Shown here: positions 7,259 to 15,035 of the stretch, in pieces
Position numbering within the stretch: the stretch's first letter is position 1
How the letters are laid out: every line of letters starts with the position of its first letter
NCBI GenBank assembly: GCA_040219575.1
Contig: JAVJSD010000060.1
Span: forward strand, 1 to 20,381
DNA length: 20,381 bases
Source: JAVJSD01 sp040219575
GTDB taxonomy: Bacteria; Planctomycetota; Planctomycetia; Pirellulales; Pirellulaceae
Direction: 5' to 3'
The notes under the pieces: generated by a model
The model's database searches: none
The model's input: the letters and a program-made list of their open reading frames with translations, nothing else
What the model was told of the DNA's origin: nothing
Translations under genes and position numbers: made by a program

Positions 7259-7738
7259 CTACCGCGGCTTGAGCGCGATGTTGGTGATCAGATCCTCGAT
7301 CCGGCCGTCGGGAGTGCGGCGGCCGCGGACCGCCGTCATGGCGGCGATCGTGAATTCGTACCGCAGCGATTCGTCGGCCTGAATCTCGACCGCCGCCTCG
7401 TCGCGACGCCGGGGGTCGTCGCCCAGGTAGGCGACCACGAAACGATGCAGTTCGTCGAACGTCTCCAGCGATCGCTCGTTCACACGAATTCGGGCCAGGT
7501 TCCCTTGGCCGTCCGCTTCCAGGCGCAGGATCAGCGGCAAGGTATCGGGGGTGAGTCGCGTGAAACCATCGGCCCCGACCGGCGCCGGAGTTTCGATTGC
7601 GAAATCGCCCTCCTGCGGAACGATGCGGAAGGTCATCAGGAAGAAGACCAACAGCAGGAAGACAATGTCGATCATCGGCGTCATCGACAGGCGGACTCGC
7701 TCCCCTTCACTCGGCTCACCGCAGCGTCGCCATCGCAT
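7259..7738 (-). CDS. ExbD/TolR-family proton-channel subunit (third paralogue)
   Basis: This 159-residue protein has a short charged cytoplasmic N-terminus (1-18) and one membrane helix (about 19-38, MTPMIDIVFLLLVFF) with the conserved Asp24 that carries protons in this family. A periplasmic domain of about 120 residues follows. It is the last gene of the ExbB-ExbD-ExbD-ExbD run. Its C-terminus (VRGRRTPDGRIEDLITNI) closely matches the next paralogue's (VRGRRKDDGTIEDLITKI), so the two arose by duplication. The start is ATG 7738, preceded by GGGAG at 6-base spacing. A 30-codon upstream extension to 7828 would be translated from a palindromic repeat and is rejected. An inverted repeat of 146 bp fills the gap to the preceding gene. 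Confidence 0.9.
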   Translation of the reverse strand: MRWRRCGEPSEGERVRLSMTPMIDIVFLLLVFFLMTFRIVPQEGDFAIETPAPVGADGFTRLTPDTLPLILRLEADGQGNLARIRVNERSLETFDELHRFVVAYLGDDPRRRDEAAVEIQADESLRYEFTIAAMTAVRGRRTPDGRIEDLITNIALKPR

Positions 7739-7747
7739 GAGTCGCTC

Positions 7748-7893
7748 CCGTAGGCCGGAACAACCAGCGGGCGTTCCGGCAGTTCTCAACCGCCGCGTAG
7801 AGAATCGACGCGGCTTGCACGCAAGCATTCACCATCCGTCGCACGCGTTCACGCGGCCGCAGCCGGAACGCCCCGCGGTTGTTCCGGCTACGG
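7748..7893. repeat. Long inverted repeat filling the gap between two exbD genes
   Basis: The arm 7748-7780 (CCGTAGGCCGGAACAACC...) is matched in inverse by 7862-7893 (...GTTGTTCCGGCTACGG). The arms are about 32 bp and differ at only a few positions. Each arm is also a hairpin (GCCGGAAC...GTTCCGGC). The element begins immediately after the stop codon of the upstream gene and ends 9 bases before the start codon of the downstream gene. It therefore makes up nearly the whole intergenic space and reaches the ribosome binding site. No coding content is seen in the 81-bp centre. Confidence 0.8.
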
Positions 7894-8373
7894 TTAAGGC
7901 TCTTCCTGCGGCGGGGCGAACTTGATCTTGGTGATCAGATCCTCGATGGTGCCGTCGTCCTTGCGGCGGCCGCGGACGGCGGAGAGGGCTTCGATTACGT
8001 TCTCGTACCGCAGTTGGTAGTCGGCGCGAATTTCGAGCTCGGTGTTCTCGCGGCGATTTTCGTCGGTGCCGATGTAGCCCACCACATAGTCGTGCAACTC
8101 GGGAAACGTTCCGAACGACCGCTCGTTCAATTGAATGCGGGCGATCTTCCCCGTGGCGTCGGCCTGCAGTTCGAGCGTCAGCGGCAGCAGGGTCTCGTCG
8201 CTGATCGAGCCGGGGCCTTGGGCGGCCAGCGGCATCTTGATGTCGAAGTCGCCTTCCTGCGAGACGATCTTGAAGGTCATGATGAAGAACACCAGCAGCT
8301 GAAACACGATGTCGATCATCGGCGTCATCTGCAGTTCGATCTTCTCTTCGTTGCCGGTGTTGCGAACCTTCAT
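7894..8373 (-). CDS. ExbD/TolR-family proton-channel subunit (second paralogue)
   Basis: This 159-residue protein has a short cytoplasmic N-terminus with several charges, a membrane helix at about 16-36 (MTPMIDIVFQLLVFFIMTF) with conserved Asp21, and a periplasmic domain ending in Pro/Gln/Glu-rich residues. With ExbB it would form a stator-like channel that turns the proton gradient into work on a periplasmic or outer-membrane partner. It is the closest relative in the window to the following exbD gene, sharing similar length and the sequence IVxQEGDF after the helix. The start is ATG 8373; only a weak GAGAG lies upstream. It is flanked on both sides by palindromic repeats, while the whole run keeps one orientation. 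Confidence 0.9.
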   Translation of the reverse strand: MKVRNTGNEEKIELQMTPMIDIVFQLLVFFIMTFKIVSQEGDFDIKMPLAAQGPGSISDETLLPLTLELQADATGKIARIQLNERSFGTFPELHDYVVGYIGTDENRRENTELEIRADYQLRYENVIEALSAVRGRRKDDGTIEDLITKIKFAPPQEEP

Positions 8374-8410
8374 GGCGCTGGTTCTTGACTCTCAGAAATG
8401 AAGGAAAGGC

Positions 8411-8480
8411 GTAGCGGAAGCCGCCAGACTTCCGAGTTCTGTCGAGTGCGAGTCATCGGAAGTCTGGCGACTTCCGCTAC
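8411..8480. repeat. Nested palindromic repeat, GTAGCGGAAG family, copy 2, between exbD genes
   Basis: The 25-bp ends are inverse copies with one mismatch (left GTAGCGGAAGCCGCCAGACT..., right ...CGACTTCCGCTAC). The right arm folds alone as CGGAAGTC-TGGC-GACTTCCG, perfect over 8 bp; the left arm does so with one wobble. It shares ends with the copy at 239-300 but has a different 20-bp centre. It sits 16 bases after one exbD stop codon and 37 bases before the next start codon. Confidence 0.85.
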
Positions 8481-8496
8481 CAAGACTCACGGGCTT

Positions 8497-8955
8497 TCAA
8501 AAGTTGCCGACGTCTTCCTTGGCGCGAAGTTTGAAGTTCTCCAGGCTGCTTTCCTGGCACTTGGCGATCAAGTTCTGCACCTTGCCGGTGCGGGCTCCCT
8601 TGTGGGCCCGGATGACCACGGTGATCTCGCTTTCCTTCGCCCCCTGGCCCAGGTACATCTGCTTCTCACGACCCAGGAACGGGCCGAGCGCTTCGATATT
8701 GATCTCCTCGCCGCCCAGAATCACCGTCTCCGGTTGTCCCTCCTCCCGTTGGGTGAGATGCAGGATGATGGGATACTCCGTCTTCTCGGCCGCCGGTTTG
8801 GCGAGTTCACTGTCGGGCAGTTGAATCTTCTCGTGCTGCTCCGACTGTTCGAAGTTGATCAACACCATGAAGAAGGCGATCAACTGAAACGTCATATCGA
8901 TCATCGGCGTCAGGTCGCCTTCGAGGACGCCGGAATTCGATTTCTTGACGCGCAT
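8497..8955 (-). CDS. ExbD/TolR-family proton-channel subunit (first paralogue)
   Basis: This 152-residue protein has a short basic N-terminus, a membrane helix at about 14-35 (LTPMIDMTFQLIAFFMVLI) with conserved Asp20, and a periplasmic domain with a distinct sequence (HEKIQLPDSELAKP after the helix). It is clearly more diverged from the other two ExbD proteins than they are from each other, so it may occupy a different position in the complex. The gene lies 32 bases downstream of the ExbB gene and is almost certainly co-transcribed with it. The start is ATG 8955. No strong ribosome binding site is seen, only GTGAGA upstream. Confidence 0.9.
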   Translation of the reverse strand: MRVKKSNSGVLEGDLTPMIDMTFQLIAFFMVLINFEQSEQHEKIQLPDSELAKPAAEKTEYPIILHLTQREEGQPETVILGGEEINIEALGPFLGREKQMYLGQGAKESEITVVIRAHKGARTGKVQNLIAKCQESSLENFKLRAKEDVGNF

Positions 8956-8987
8956 GGGCGTATCTCACTTCGTACTTTTGGTGCGAA

Positions 8988-9845
8988 CTACTTCTTGGCG
9001 CCGCCGACGTTCTCGAAGCGGCTCATCAGCCCTTCGCTCAGAATGCCGACTTCCAGCACCAGCCGGGCCACGCGATTCTTGAGCAGGTTGTAAACCACGA
9101 TCGCCGGGATGGCGATCGCCAGTCCGACCAGGGTGGTGAACAACGCCGTCGAAATACCGGAGGCCAGCTCCGAAGCCTGCGGCGTGCCGCTGCTCTGGGC
9201 GATGACCGAGAAGGACCGAATCATACCATCGACCGTGCCGAACAGGCCGACCATCGGGCTGATCGTGCCGATCAAGGCCATGTAGCTGAGCCGATGCTCG
9301 AGCTTCATGTTCTCTTCCTCGCCGACCTCTTGCATGGCCTCGATGGCCTGGGAGTAACCGGCCGACAGCTTGGCGAGTCCGGCCGAGAGCACCTGGCCCA
9401 AAAACGAATCGTCGTTCTTGGCCAACTCGTAAGCCTCCTGGTAACGCTTCTCGTTCAGGTGCGCTTCGAACCCTTCGACCAGGTGCACCGGACAGATATT
9501 GTCGCGGCGGGCGGTGAGCAGGTTCATGACGATCAGCGCCACCAGTGTGAATGACAGGCCCAGGAAGATGAGCAGGTAGGTCAGCCCCAGCGCTTGCCAA
9601 ATCCACTGCAGGAGACTGAGCTCTTTCTTTTTGTCATCGGCGCCTCCGGCGGGACTGGTCGGAGCGGCGGGGGCCGCCGCGGCGTCTCCACCGTCGTCGG
9701 CCGGCGCGGCGTCGTCGGCGTCCTGGGCGACCGCGGTCGTGGGCGTGCTGAGGACGGTCAGGCTGAACACCGCCGCCGCGGCGAAGATCAACGAGAATGT
9801 GCAGGCGATCGCAGTCAGCGATCGAAAAGTGGTGCGATGCCGCAT
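8988..9845 (-). CDS. MotA/TolQ/ExbB-family proton channel protein with signal-like N-terminus
   Basis: This 285-residue protein begins with a basic stretch and hydrophobic segment ending at AVA-QDA (about residues 8-40), like a cleavable signal. A disordered Ala/Asp/Pro linker (41-74) follows, then three membrane segments (about 86-110, 188-212 and 232-255). GTISPMVGLFGTVDGMIRSF (193-212) is the signature segment of the family. It is the channel subunit that pairs with ExbD/TolR proteins. One ExbB followed by three ExbD genes points to a heteromeric complex. An N-terminal signal and linker are absent from E. coli ExbB and are seen in envelope systems of other phyla. The start is ATG 9845, with GGAGG 5 bases upstream. 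Confidence 0.92.
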   Translation of the reverse strand: MRHRTTFRSLTAIACTFSLIFAAAAVFSLTVLSTPTTAVAQDADDAAPADDGGDAAAAPAAPTSPAGGADDKKKELSLLQWIWQALGLTYLLIFLGLSFTLVALIVMNLLTARRDNICPVHLVEGFEAHLNEKRYQEAYELAKNDDSFLGQVLSAGLAKLSAGYSQAIEAMQEVGEEENMKLEHRLSYMALIGTISPMVGLFGTVDGMIRSFSVIAQSSGTPQASELASGISTALFTTLVGLAIAIPAIVVYNLLKNRVARLVLEVGILSEGLMSRFENVGGAKK

Positions 9846-10145
9846 CTTGGCCTCCGCAGGGGTGCAACGGGTGTGATTTGGGTGCTGATGTTCATTCCGG
9901 CGAGAGCCGCCGGATTATTTCCCAAGAAGTGCGAGTCCCCGAATTGGTGTGGGGAGCCGCCTCTCGATGGTCTCGGTTCCGTGGAAATCCAAGTCTGTAT
10001 TGTAATCGCGGCCGGGGGCCGGTAAAGCGACGAGAGACGGGAATGTCGGAAGCGCGGGAATGCTCAGCAGCACCGCCGCGGCCCGTGAAAACCGAGCAGC
10101 ACGGCCCACGGACCCCGCTCCATATAATCCCGGACGCTCGGGCGA
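9846..10145. other. 300-bp gap between ExbB gene and the secreted TPR gene
   Basis: There is no gene here on either strand; the short frames lack domain character. The gap probably separates two transcription units of the cluster, because it is larger than any other gap within it. It holds the candidate minus-strand promoter at 9999-10026 and, near 9850-9860, the GGAGG of the ExbB gene. No strong terminator hairpin followed by T residues was found after the TPR gene's stop codon. Confidence 0.5.
9999..10026 (-). promoter_or_regulatory. Candidate promoter for the exbB-exbD genes
   Basis: On the minus strand TTTACC (10021-10026, 4 of 6 to TTGACA) is followed after 16 bases by TACAAT (9999-10004, 5 of 6 to TATAAT). 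It would start transcription near 9992, about 147 bases before the ExbB start codon. Consensus matching by eye only. Confidence 0.3.
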
Positions 10146-11195
10146 CTATTGCAACTGCGACCACAACGTGCCGGCGTAGCGGGCCTTAAGCAGGTTCCGG
10201 GCCTGCAGGGCGCGATCGGAGTTGTTGGCGGCGTCGGCCCACAGCTTGCTCAGGTGGTACAGGGCCTCGGCGTGGGTGTCCGGTTCACTGTAAAACAGGC
10301 GGTCAGTGTGCAGGTAGTCGAGCAAGGCCTTTTTCGCCTCCCCCTGCTTACGATGGACGGCGCCCAGGGCGTTGTAAGTCCGCCCGAACAGCACGACGTC
10401 CTTGGGGTCGTTATTGCGGACGATGTCCGACAGGATCTTCTCCGCCTGCTGCACGTCGCCGGTCTCCGCCAGGCAGACCGCCTTGCCGACCTGCGCCAGT
10501 TGCTTCTCGCGGTTCACCTCGGGGGTGCTGATGGGATCGTCGATCACCGACTGGTACATCTTCTGGGCTTCGGCGAATTTCTTCTGGGGAATCATCGCCT
10601 TGGCTTGCAGAATGGAGGCCCGCAGTTTGTAGTCCGGCCAATCCGCCTGCGACATCAAGCCATAGTAGGTTTCGGCTTCCGCGAACTTCCCGCGGGCGAT
10701 GGCCAGATCGCCCAGCACCTCGACCGCTTCGAAGAAATGGAAGTTTTGACCGTTGCCTTTGAGGAAGTCGAAGAGGGCCGTATGGGCGGCTTCCCGATCG
10801 ACGGTTCCGGCCAGCGCCAACTTGGCGTCGGCCAGGGCCCGATAGTACTCGATGTCGGATTTGACGACGGCCTGGGTGATCGCGGACATGTCGACCTTGG
10901 ACAGGTCTTCCTTGACGTCCTCGAAGCGGCCGGTGGCGACCGCGTCGCGAGCGCGGCGCAGTTCGGCGGGATCGGTGGCGAACTGCACCCGGCGAATGGT
11001 GTTGACGGGAAATTCGCGCGGCGTGCCGCCCATGTCGAGCGTGACGCTGGAGCGCGTCATGGCGGTGACGGTTCCCTTGGAGGGGACGCCGGTGAGCGGA
11101 TACACCGTATCCGCGAAATCCTGCTGGGCGAAAAGCGATTGCGGCGCCGCGGCGGCCGCGGCCAGAACGAACAGAAACGCCAACCGACGATGCAT
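10146..11195 (-). CDS. Secreted tetratricopeptide-like repeat protein
   Basis: This 349-residue protein has a clear signal peptide (MHRRLAFLFVLAAAAAA..., cleavage near residue 23 after LFA). A small beta-rich segment follows (about 30-75, KGTVTAMTRSSVTLDMGG...FPVNTIRRVQF). Alpha-helical repeats of TPR type run from about 80 to the end, visible as recurring A-K-FAEAExxY, KKFAEAQKMY and GDVQQAEKIL motifs at 30-40 residue spacing. It should lie in the periplasm. It sits between the larger TPR gene and exbB, all on the same strand, which suggests it is a scaffold or partner of the ExbBD complex, a role comparable in idea to CpoB with Tol-Pal; that is inference. The start is ATG 11195, with AGGGAG at about 7-base spacing. 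A seven-codon upstream extension is possible but lacks this site. Confidence 0.8.
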   Translation of the reverse strand: MHRRLAFLFVLAAAAAAPQSLFAQQDFADTVYPLTGVPSKGTVTAMTRSSVTLDMGGTPREFPVNTIRRVQFATDPAELRRARDAVATGRFEDVKEDLSKVDMSAITQAVVKSDIEYYRALADAKLALAGTVDREAAHTALFDFLKGNGQNFHFFEAVEVLGDLAIARGKFAEAETYYGLMSQADWPDYKLRASILQAKAMIPQKKFAEAQKMYQSVIDDPISTPEVNREKQLAQVGKAVCLAETGDVQQAEKILSDIVRNNDPKDVVLFGRTYNALGAVHRKQGEAKKALLDYLHTDRLFYSEPDTHAEALYHLSKLWADAANNSDRALQARNLLKARYAGTLWSQLQ

Positions 11196-11332
11196 GGAAT
11201 TACTCCCTGGGTTCAACTCGCAATTTGAATTGGTGGGCCGTCGCCGGGGCGAAGGCCGCGATCATCCGGCCGCTGGGTCGCGCGCCGTTTCGTGATTTCA
11301 ATCTCCCTCGGCCGAAGACGACAAACGCCGTA

Positions 11333-14300
11333 TCACGGGGTTGGGTCCGCTGACTTGAAGGCGGCCAGGCCGATCGGGCTCTCGCCAAGCTCCTTCTGAA
11401 TCTCCTTGACGAGCGCGTCGTATTTCTTCGTCCAGACTTCGCCGCCCAAATCGGGATACAGGTTATAGGTCATGTCGATGTCGCCCTTGGCCATCTCCGT
11501 GTACTTGATGCGGTCGGCCTTCTCCGACTTCTGCAGGGCGTAGCGCAGGCGGCACAGCGCCAGGTTGTAGCGTCCCTCGTGGAACATGTCGCGGAACTGC
11601 GGGTAACGCTGCGTCTCCTTCGCCAGACGCCCCCAACCCCAGACCGTATTCTTGTTCACGTTGGGATTCTTCTTGCCGCCCACCATGGGGCGCGTGTCCT
11701 GGTAGTTGCCCTGCATGGCGCGGACGTAGAGGGTCGATTTGCCGGCCGCGTCGCTGCGCTGATCGGCCCACTCCTGGTACGTTCGGGCGGCTTCAACCTG
11801 CACGTTGAGCATCAGATTGTTGGCTTCGAGGATCGCCTTGTACATCGCCAGGGCCTCCTGGAAATCGCCCAGCGCCCGCTTGGCGGTGGCGATGCGGAAC
11901 TGCACCTGGTTGCGAATGTTGTCGGGCAGCCAACTGCTGTCGGCGTCGCCCTTGGCCAGGATCTTCTCGTACATCTTGATCGCTTCTTCGTAGTACTTCT
12001 TGGCGTCGGCCGGCAACGCTCGGCTTGCACCCGCTCCGCCGCGCGTGTCGAGCGCCTCGCCCAAGCTGAAGAACGACTCGGCGACCATATTCAGCACGTT
12101 GAGTTCGCTCGACTCCGAGCCAAGCTGTCGGAGGAAGGTCTCAAAGCCTTTCGACAACGCCTGCTTCGACGTCGGGTCGGCGTTGGCGATCTGTTCTTTC
12201 AGGCGACCGGCCAGGTTCATGTAGATGCCGACCAGGCGGGCTTCGCCGTCGGCGCCGCCGCCGATGGCGGCCTTGAGCTCCGTCATCACGCCGCGGGCCT
12301 GTTCGATCGTCTTGTCGGAATCCGAGGACGTCGCCAGCGAGGAGACATAGGCCCGCAACGCGACGGTATAGGCCTCGGTGGCGTAGCCAGACGCTTGCGT
12401 GGAGGCGTGCTTCGCGCGGACCAGCGTGAGCACGCCGATCTTCGGCGCCTCGCACATTTCGATCGCCTTCTCGGCCTGGTTCGTATCGACGTAGATCTGC
12501 GCCAACGAGAGCAGCGAAGTAGCCAGCGTATCGTCGACGGCGCCTGTCGCTTTCATCCGCTCGATGCCGTCGGCGAGAATTTTCTCGGCCTGCTTTTTGT
12601 ACGGTTCGAGCTTGGCGATGGCCGCTTGCTTCTCGGGCCCGTCCTCGAGCTCCCTTGCGGCCCGCATCCCTTCCAGGTACTTGGCCCACAGCGCCTGGCC
12701 GGTCTTGAGTTCGGCGGCGCCGCGGTAGGCCGCGTCTTCGGGGACGTTCTGGATGTAGGTCACCGCGTCGTCGACGCGGCCGTCCTTCAGCAGCAGGGCG
12801 ATCAGCGTGTTGGCGGCGTCGTTCGCCTCGGGCTCGTTCGGCCAACGCAGCAGGATCCGTTCGCAAACGGCGATCGTCTGCTGCGTCTCGAAGGTCGAGT
12901 CCTGCTTGGCGTTTTCCAGATCGCCGTACATCTTCAGGTAACAGGCCAGGGCGATCTTGGCGCACTGCCGGGCGCCCGCGCTCTCGGGATAGCGTTCCGA
13001 GACGAAATCGCCCAGCATGGCGGCGTCCCACATGTCGCCGCGGGCGTAGTACAGGTAGGTGAGAAAGTACTGGGCGAGGTTGATGTCTTCGATCGGCGTT
13101 TGCTCCTCGGCCAGATCGAGCGCCAAGTGGAACAGCTTGCGGGCGCTCTCGGGGCTTTCCTGCGCCTGCTGCTTGGCCTCGTCGAGCTGCGTCTGCAACT
13201 CCTTCTTCTTTTCGGCGTCCTGCGTGGCGGCCAACTGCTGGGTGAGCGTTTCCACCTGCTTGGGAGCGCTGCTCATCAAGCCCAACGATTCGCGTCCCGC
13301 CTCCATCGCCTCCTCGAACGTCTGCGGTTCGTTGTTGCTGAGGTCGATCGGGCGAACCTCGAAGGCGGCGGCTAGTTGTTGGGCCTGCGGCTGAAAGTCG
13401 CTGGGAGTCCGCATCAGGAAGCGGACCAGGTTCTTGCCCTTGTTCTCCCACAGCTTGACTTCCGGCTGCGGCGGTTTGACGTCGGCCAGCGCCTCGATGC
13501 CGTACTTGTACGCCTTGGCCAGGGCCAGCTGCAGCTTGAGCCATTCGATATCGGTCTGCTCGGCCTGATTGAGCGTCTCCACCAACGGCTCCAACCGCTT
13601 GATGGCCTCGATGTACTTCGGCTCGTTCTCGTCGAGCCAGATCTCCACCGCCCACAACAGCGTCTTCTTCTTCAGCAGGCGAAACGCCTCGGGCTGATCG
13701 GGTTGCTCGAGCAAATCGGTGAAGTATCCGAGTGCGTTCTTGTAGTCCTCCATCTTGTAATGGCAGCGGCCCTGATAGAGCCGCGCGTACAAGCCGGCCA
13801 GACGGGTGCGATAGGCCTCGTAGATCTCCTTGTACAGATCCGCTGCTTTCTTCACCTGGTCCTTATAGGGCTGCGAGCCCTCGACCATCGTGTCGGCCTT
13901 TTCCTCCATCACCGCCGCTTCCAGCAAGCGAGCTTGAAGGTAATCGGCCCGAAGCTGATCGCGCAGCGCGATCATCGTCGCCGCGCCCGGGCCCTTGGGA
14001 TCGATCACCTTGGGGATCGCTTCCAGTTTAACTTTGATCTGCTCCTTCAAGTCGCCGAACAGCTTCTCGGCGCTGGTGTACATCGGTTGCGCCTCGGCGA
14101 GCAAGGCCTTCTCCTTGGCGGAGTCGTTGCTGGATTTCGCTTGCTCGACTTTCATCCGAGCCCGCTCGACGACCAGGTTGCCGAGTTGGCTGTTGGCCGA
14201 GATCACCAGCGGATGCGTCTGGCGGGCGGCGACAAACCGCTCGAGCATCACCTTCGCCTCGTCGAGCTGCTTTTCGCGCAACTGCGTATCGCGCTGTTGG

Positions 14301-14539
14301 CGCGAAGCCTCGATGAGCGTCAGTCCTTTCTCGAAGTCGACGACTTCACGAAACGACGGCGGCACCAGCGTGTTGCCCTCGATGCTGTCGAGATACTCCA
14401 ACGCCATGTCGTAGTAGCCGGCCTCGCGGAGCGCCTGCAGGAACTCGCGCGCCGGTTCGACCGCCGTGGCCCGCCGCGTCGGGCAGACCGCCAGTGACAG
14501 GCATCCAATCAGCAGCGCTAACGTCCAGCGAAACTTCAT
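11333..14539 (-). CDS. Very large secreted TPR-repeat protein
   Basis: This 1068-residue protein has a signal peptide (MKFRWTLALLIGCLSLAVCP..., cleavage near ATA-VEP, residues 25-27) and is otherwise almost wholly alpha-helical. TPR-like units recur throughout, for example YYDMALEYLDSI near 42, MEDYKNALGYFTDLL near 265, ARGDMWDAAMLGDF near 500 and LGDFQEALAMYKAIL near 880. A coiled-coil, Gln/Lys/Glu-rich stretch (about 420-465) interrupts them. No catalytic motif is seen. It is probably a periplasmic scaffold. The next gene downstream, 137 bases away, is a second secreted TPR protein, and the ExbB/ExbD genes follow, so it may be the structural arm of that machine. The start is ATG 14539, with GAGG about 8 bases upstream. 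The C-terminal 120 residues (PNVNKNTVWGWGRLAKETQR... onward) look like a better conserved module. Confidence 0.82.
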   Translation of the reverse strand: MKFRWTLALLIGCLSLAVCPTRRATAVEPAREFLQALREAGYYDMALEYLDSIEGNTLVPPSFREVVDFEKGLTLIEASRQQRDTQLREKQLDEAKVMLERFVAARQTHPLVISANSQLGNLVVERARMKVEQAKSSNDSAKEKALLAEAQPMYTSAEKLFGDLKEQIKVKLEAIPKVIDPKGPGAATMIALRDQLRADYLQARLLEAAVMEEKADTMVEGSQPYKDQVKKAADLYKEIYEAYRTRLAGLYARLYQGRCHYKMEDYKNALGYFTDLLEQPDQPEAFRLLKKKTLLWAVEIWLDENEPKYIEAIKRLEPLVETLNQAEQTDIEWLKLQLALAKAYKYGIEALADVKPPQPEVKLWENKGKNLVRFLMRTPSDFQPQAQQLAAAFEVRPIDLSNNEPQTFEEAMEAGRESLGLMSSAPKQVETLTQQLAATQDAEKKKELQTQLDEAKQQAQESPESARKLFHLALDLAEEQTPIEDINLAQYFLTYLYYARGDMWDAAMLGDFVSERYPESAGARQCAKIALACYLKMYGDLENAKQDSTFETQQTIAVCERILLRWPNEPEANDAANTLIALLLKDGRVDDAVTYIQNVPEDAAYRGAAELKTGQALWAKYLEGMRAARELEDGPEKQAAIAKLEPYKKQAEKILADGIERMKATGAVDDTLATSLLSLAQIYVDTNQAEKAIEMCEAPKIGVLTLVRAKHASTQASGYATEAYTVALRAYVSSLATSSDSDKTIEQARGVMTELKAAIGGGADGEARLVGIYMNLAGRLKEQIANADPTSKQALSKGFETFLRQLGSESSELNVLNMVAESFFSLGEALDTRGGAGASRALPADAKKYYEEAIKMYEKILAKGDADSSWLPDNIRNQVQFRIATAKRALGDFQEALAMYKAILEANNLMLNVQVEAARTYQEWADQRSDAAGKSTLYVRAMQGNYQDTRPMVGGKKNPNVNKNTVWGWGRLAKETQRYPQFRDMFHEGRYNLALCRLRYALQKSEKADRIKYTEMAKGDIDMTYNLYPDLGGEVWTKKYDALVKEIQKELGESPIGLAAFKSADPTP

Positions 14540-15035
14540 CGATCCATCCTCGTATCGGCCCGCGTCCTGAGACGACCGGCCGCGGGGTGAAGTTATAGAG
14601 GTTGACTAGAAAAACTCGATTCGTAACGGGCCGCGGTAGACCACCGTGGCAAAGTCTCGATTCGACGGGCGAATCCTCTCGCGGCGGTCTGCCGCGAAGT
14701 CGGCGCGACGGGTTCCGGAGCCGCCGGCCAGCGGGCACAACGAACTATCTTCCAAGGTAAATGCTGGTGAACCATCGTTCAACTAGGTTCTGCGGAGGAT
14801 CCCGGCTTTCGGGTACGCGCCGGGGGTGGTCCGCGACGCGAGACGCAGGCTGCGAATGCAGCGATCACATCTCGAGCGGCGGACGGGCCGATGGGACGGG
14901 CCGATGGGACCGGCCGAGTGACCAATCGCCGCCGTCGCCAATTCGCTTGATCGTCGTGGCGGCCCGTCCTGCTCGACGCTTCTCCATTCGTGGGAACGTT
15001 CGGATATTATTCGCGGTCTTCGAACTCGAGACCGA
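14540..15035. other. Intergenic region between the large TPR gene and the VWA gene
   Basis: No gene is supported. Between 14630 and 14696 lie three small hairpins in a row: GCCGCGGT/ACCGTGGC (14630-14650), GATTCG/CGAATC (14659-14675) and CGCGGC/GCCGCG (14680-14696). None is followed by a T-run. The 13-bp tandem repeat at 14882-14920 is listed separately. The part nearest 14540 should contain the promoter of the TPR-Exb gene cluster; a TATAAC is present at 14594-14599 on the minus strand, but without a recognisable -35 element. Confidence 0.5.
14882..14920. repeat. 13-bp tandem repeat, three units
   Basis: The units GACGGGCCGATGG at 14882-14894 and 14895-14907 are identical. A third, diverged unit (GACCGGCCGAGTG) runs 14908-14920. 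They lie 116 bases downstream of the VWA gene's stop codon and are not in a called gene. Slippage is the simplest origin. Confidence 0.65.

Noticed and set aside
7739..7828. N-terminal extension of the last ExbD protein
   Set aside because: These codons come from the inverted repeat at 7748-7893, and the ATG at 7738 has a good GGGAG site and the usual family N-terminus.
9600..9725. GC-rich low-complexity repeat
   Set aside because: It is explained as the Ala/Asp/Pro linker of the ExbB-type protein.
11579..13375. Forward open frame (598 codons) opposite the large TPR gene
   Set aside because: It is an antisense shadow; composition mirrors the helical repeats on the other strand and no family is recognised.
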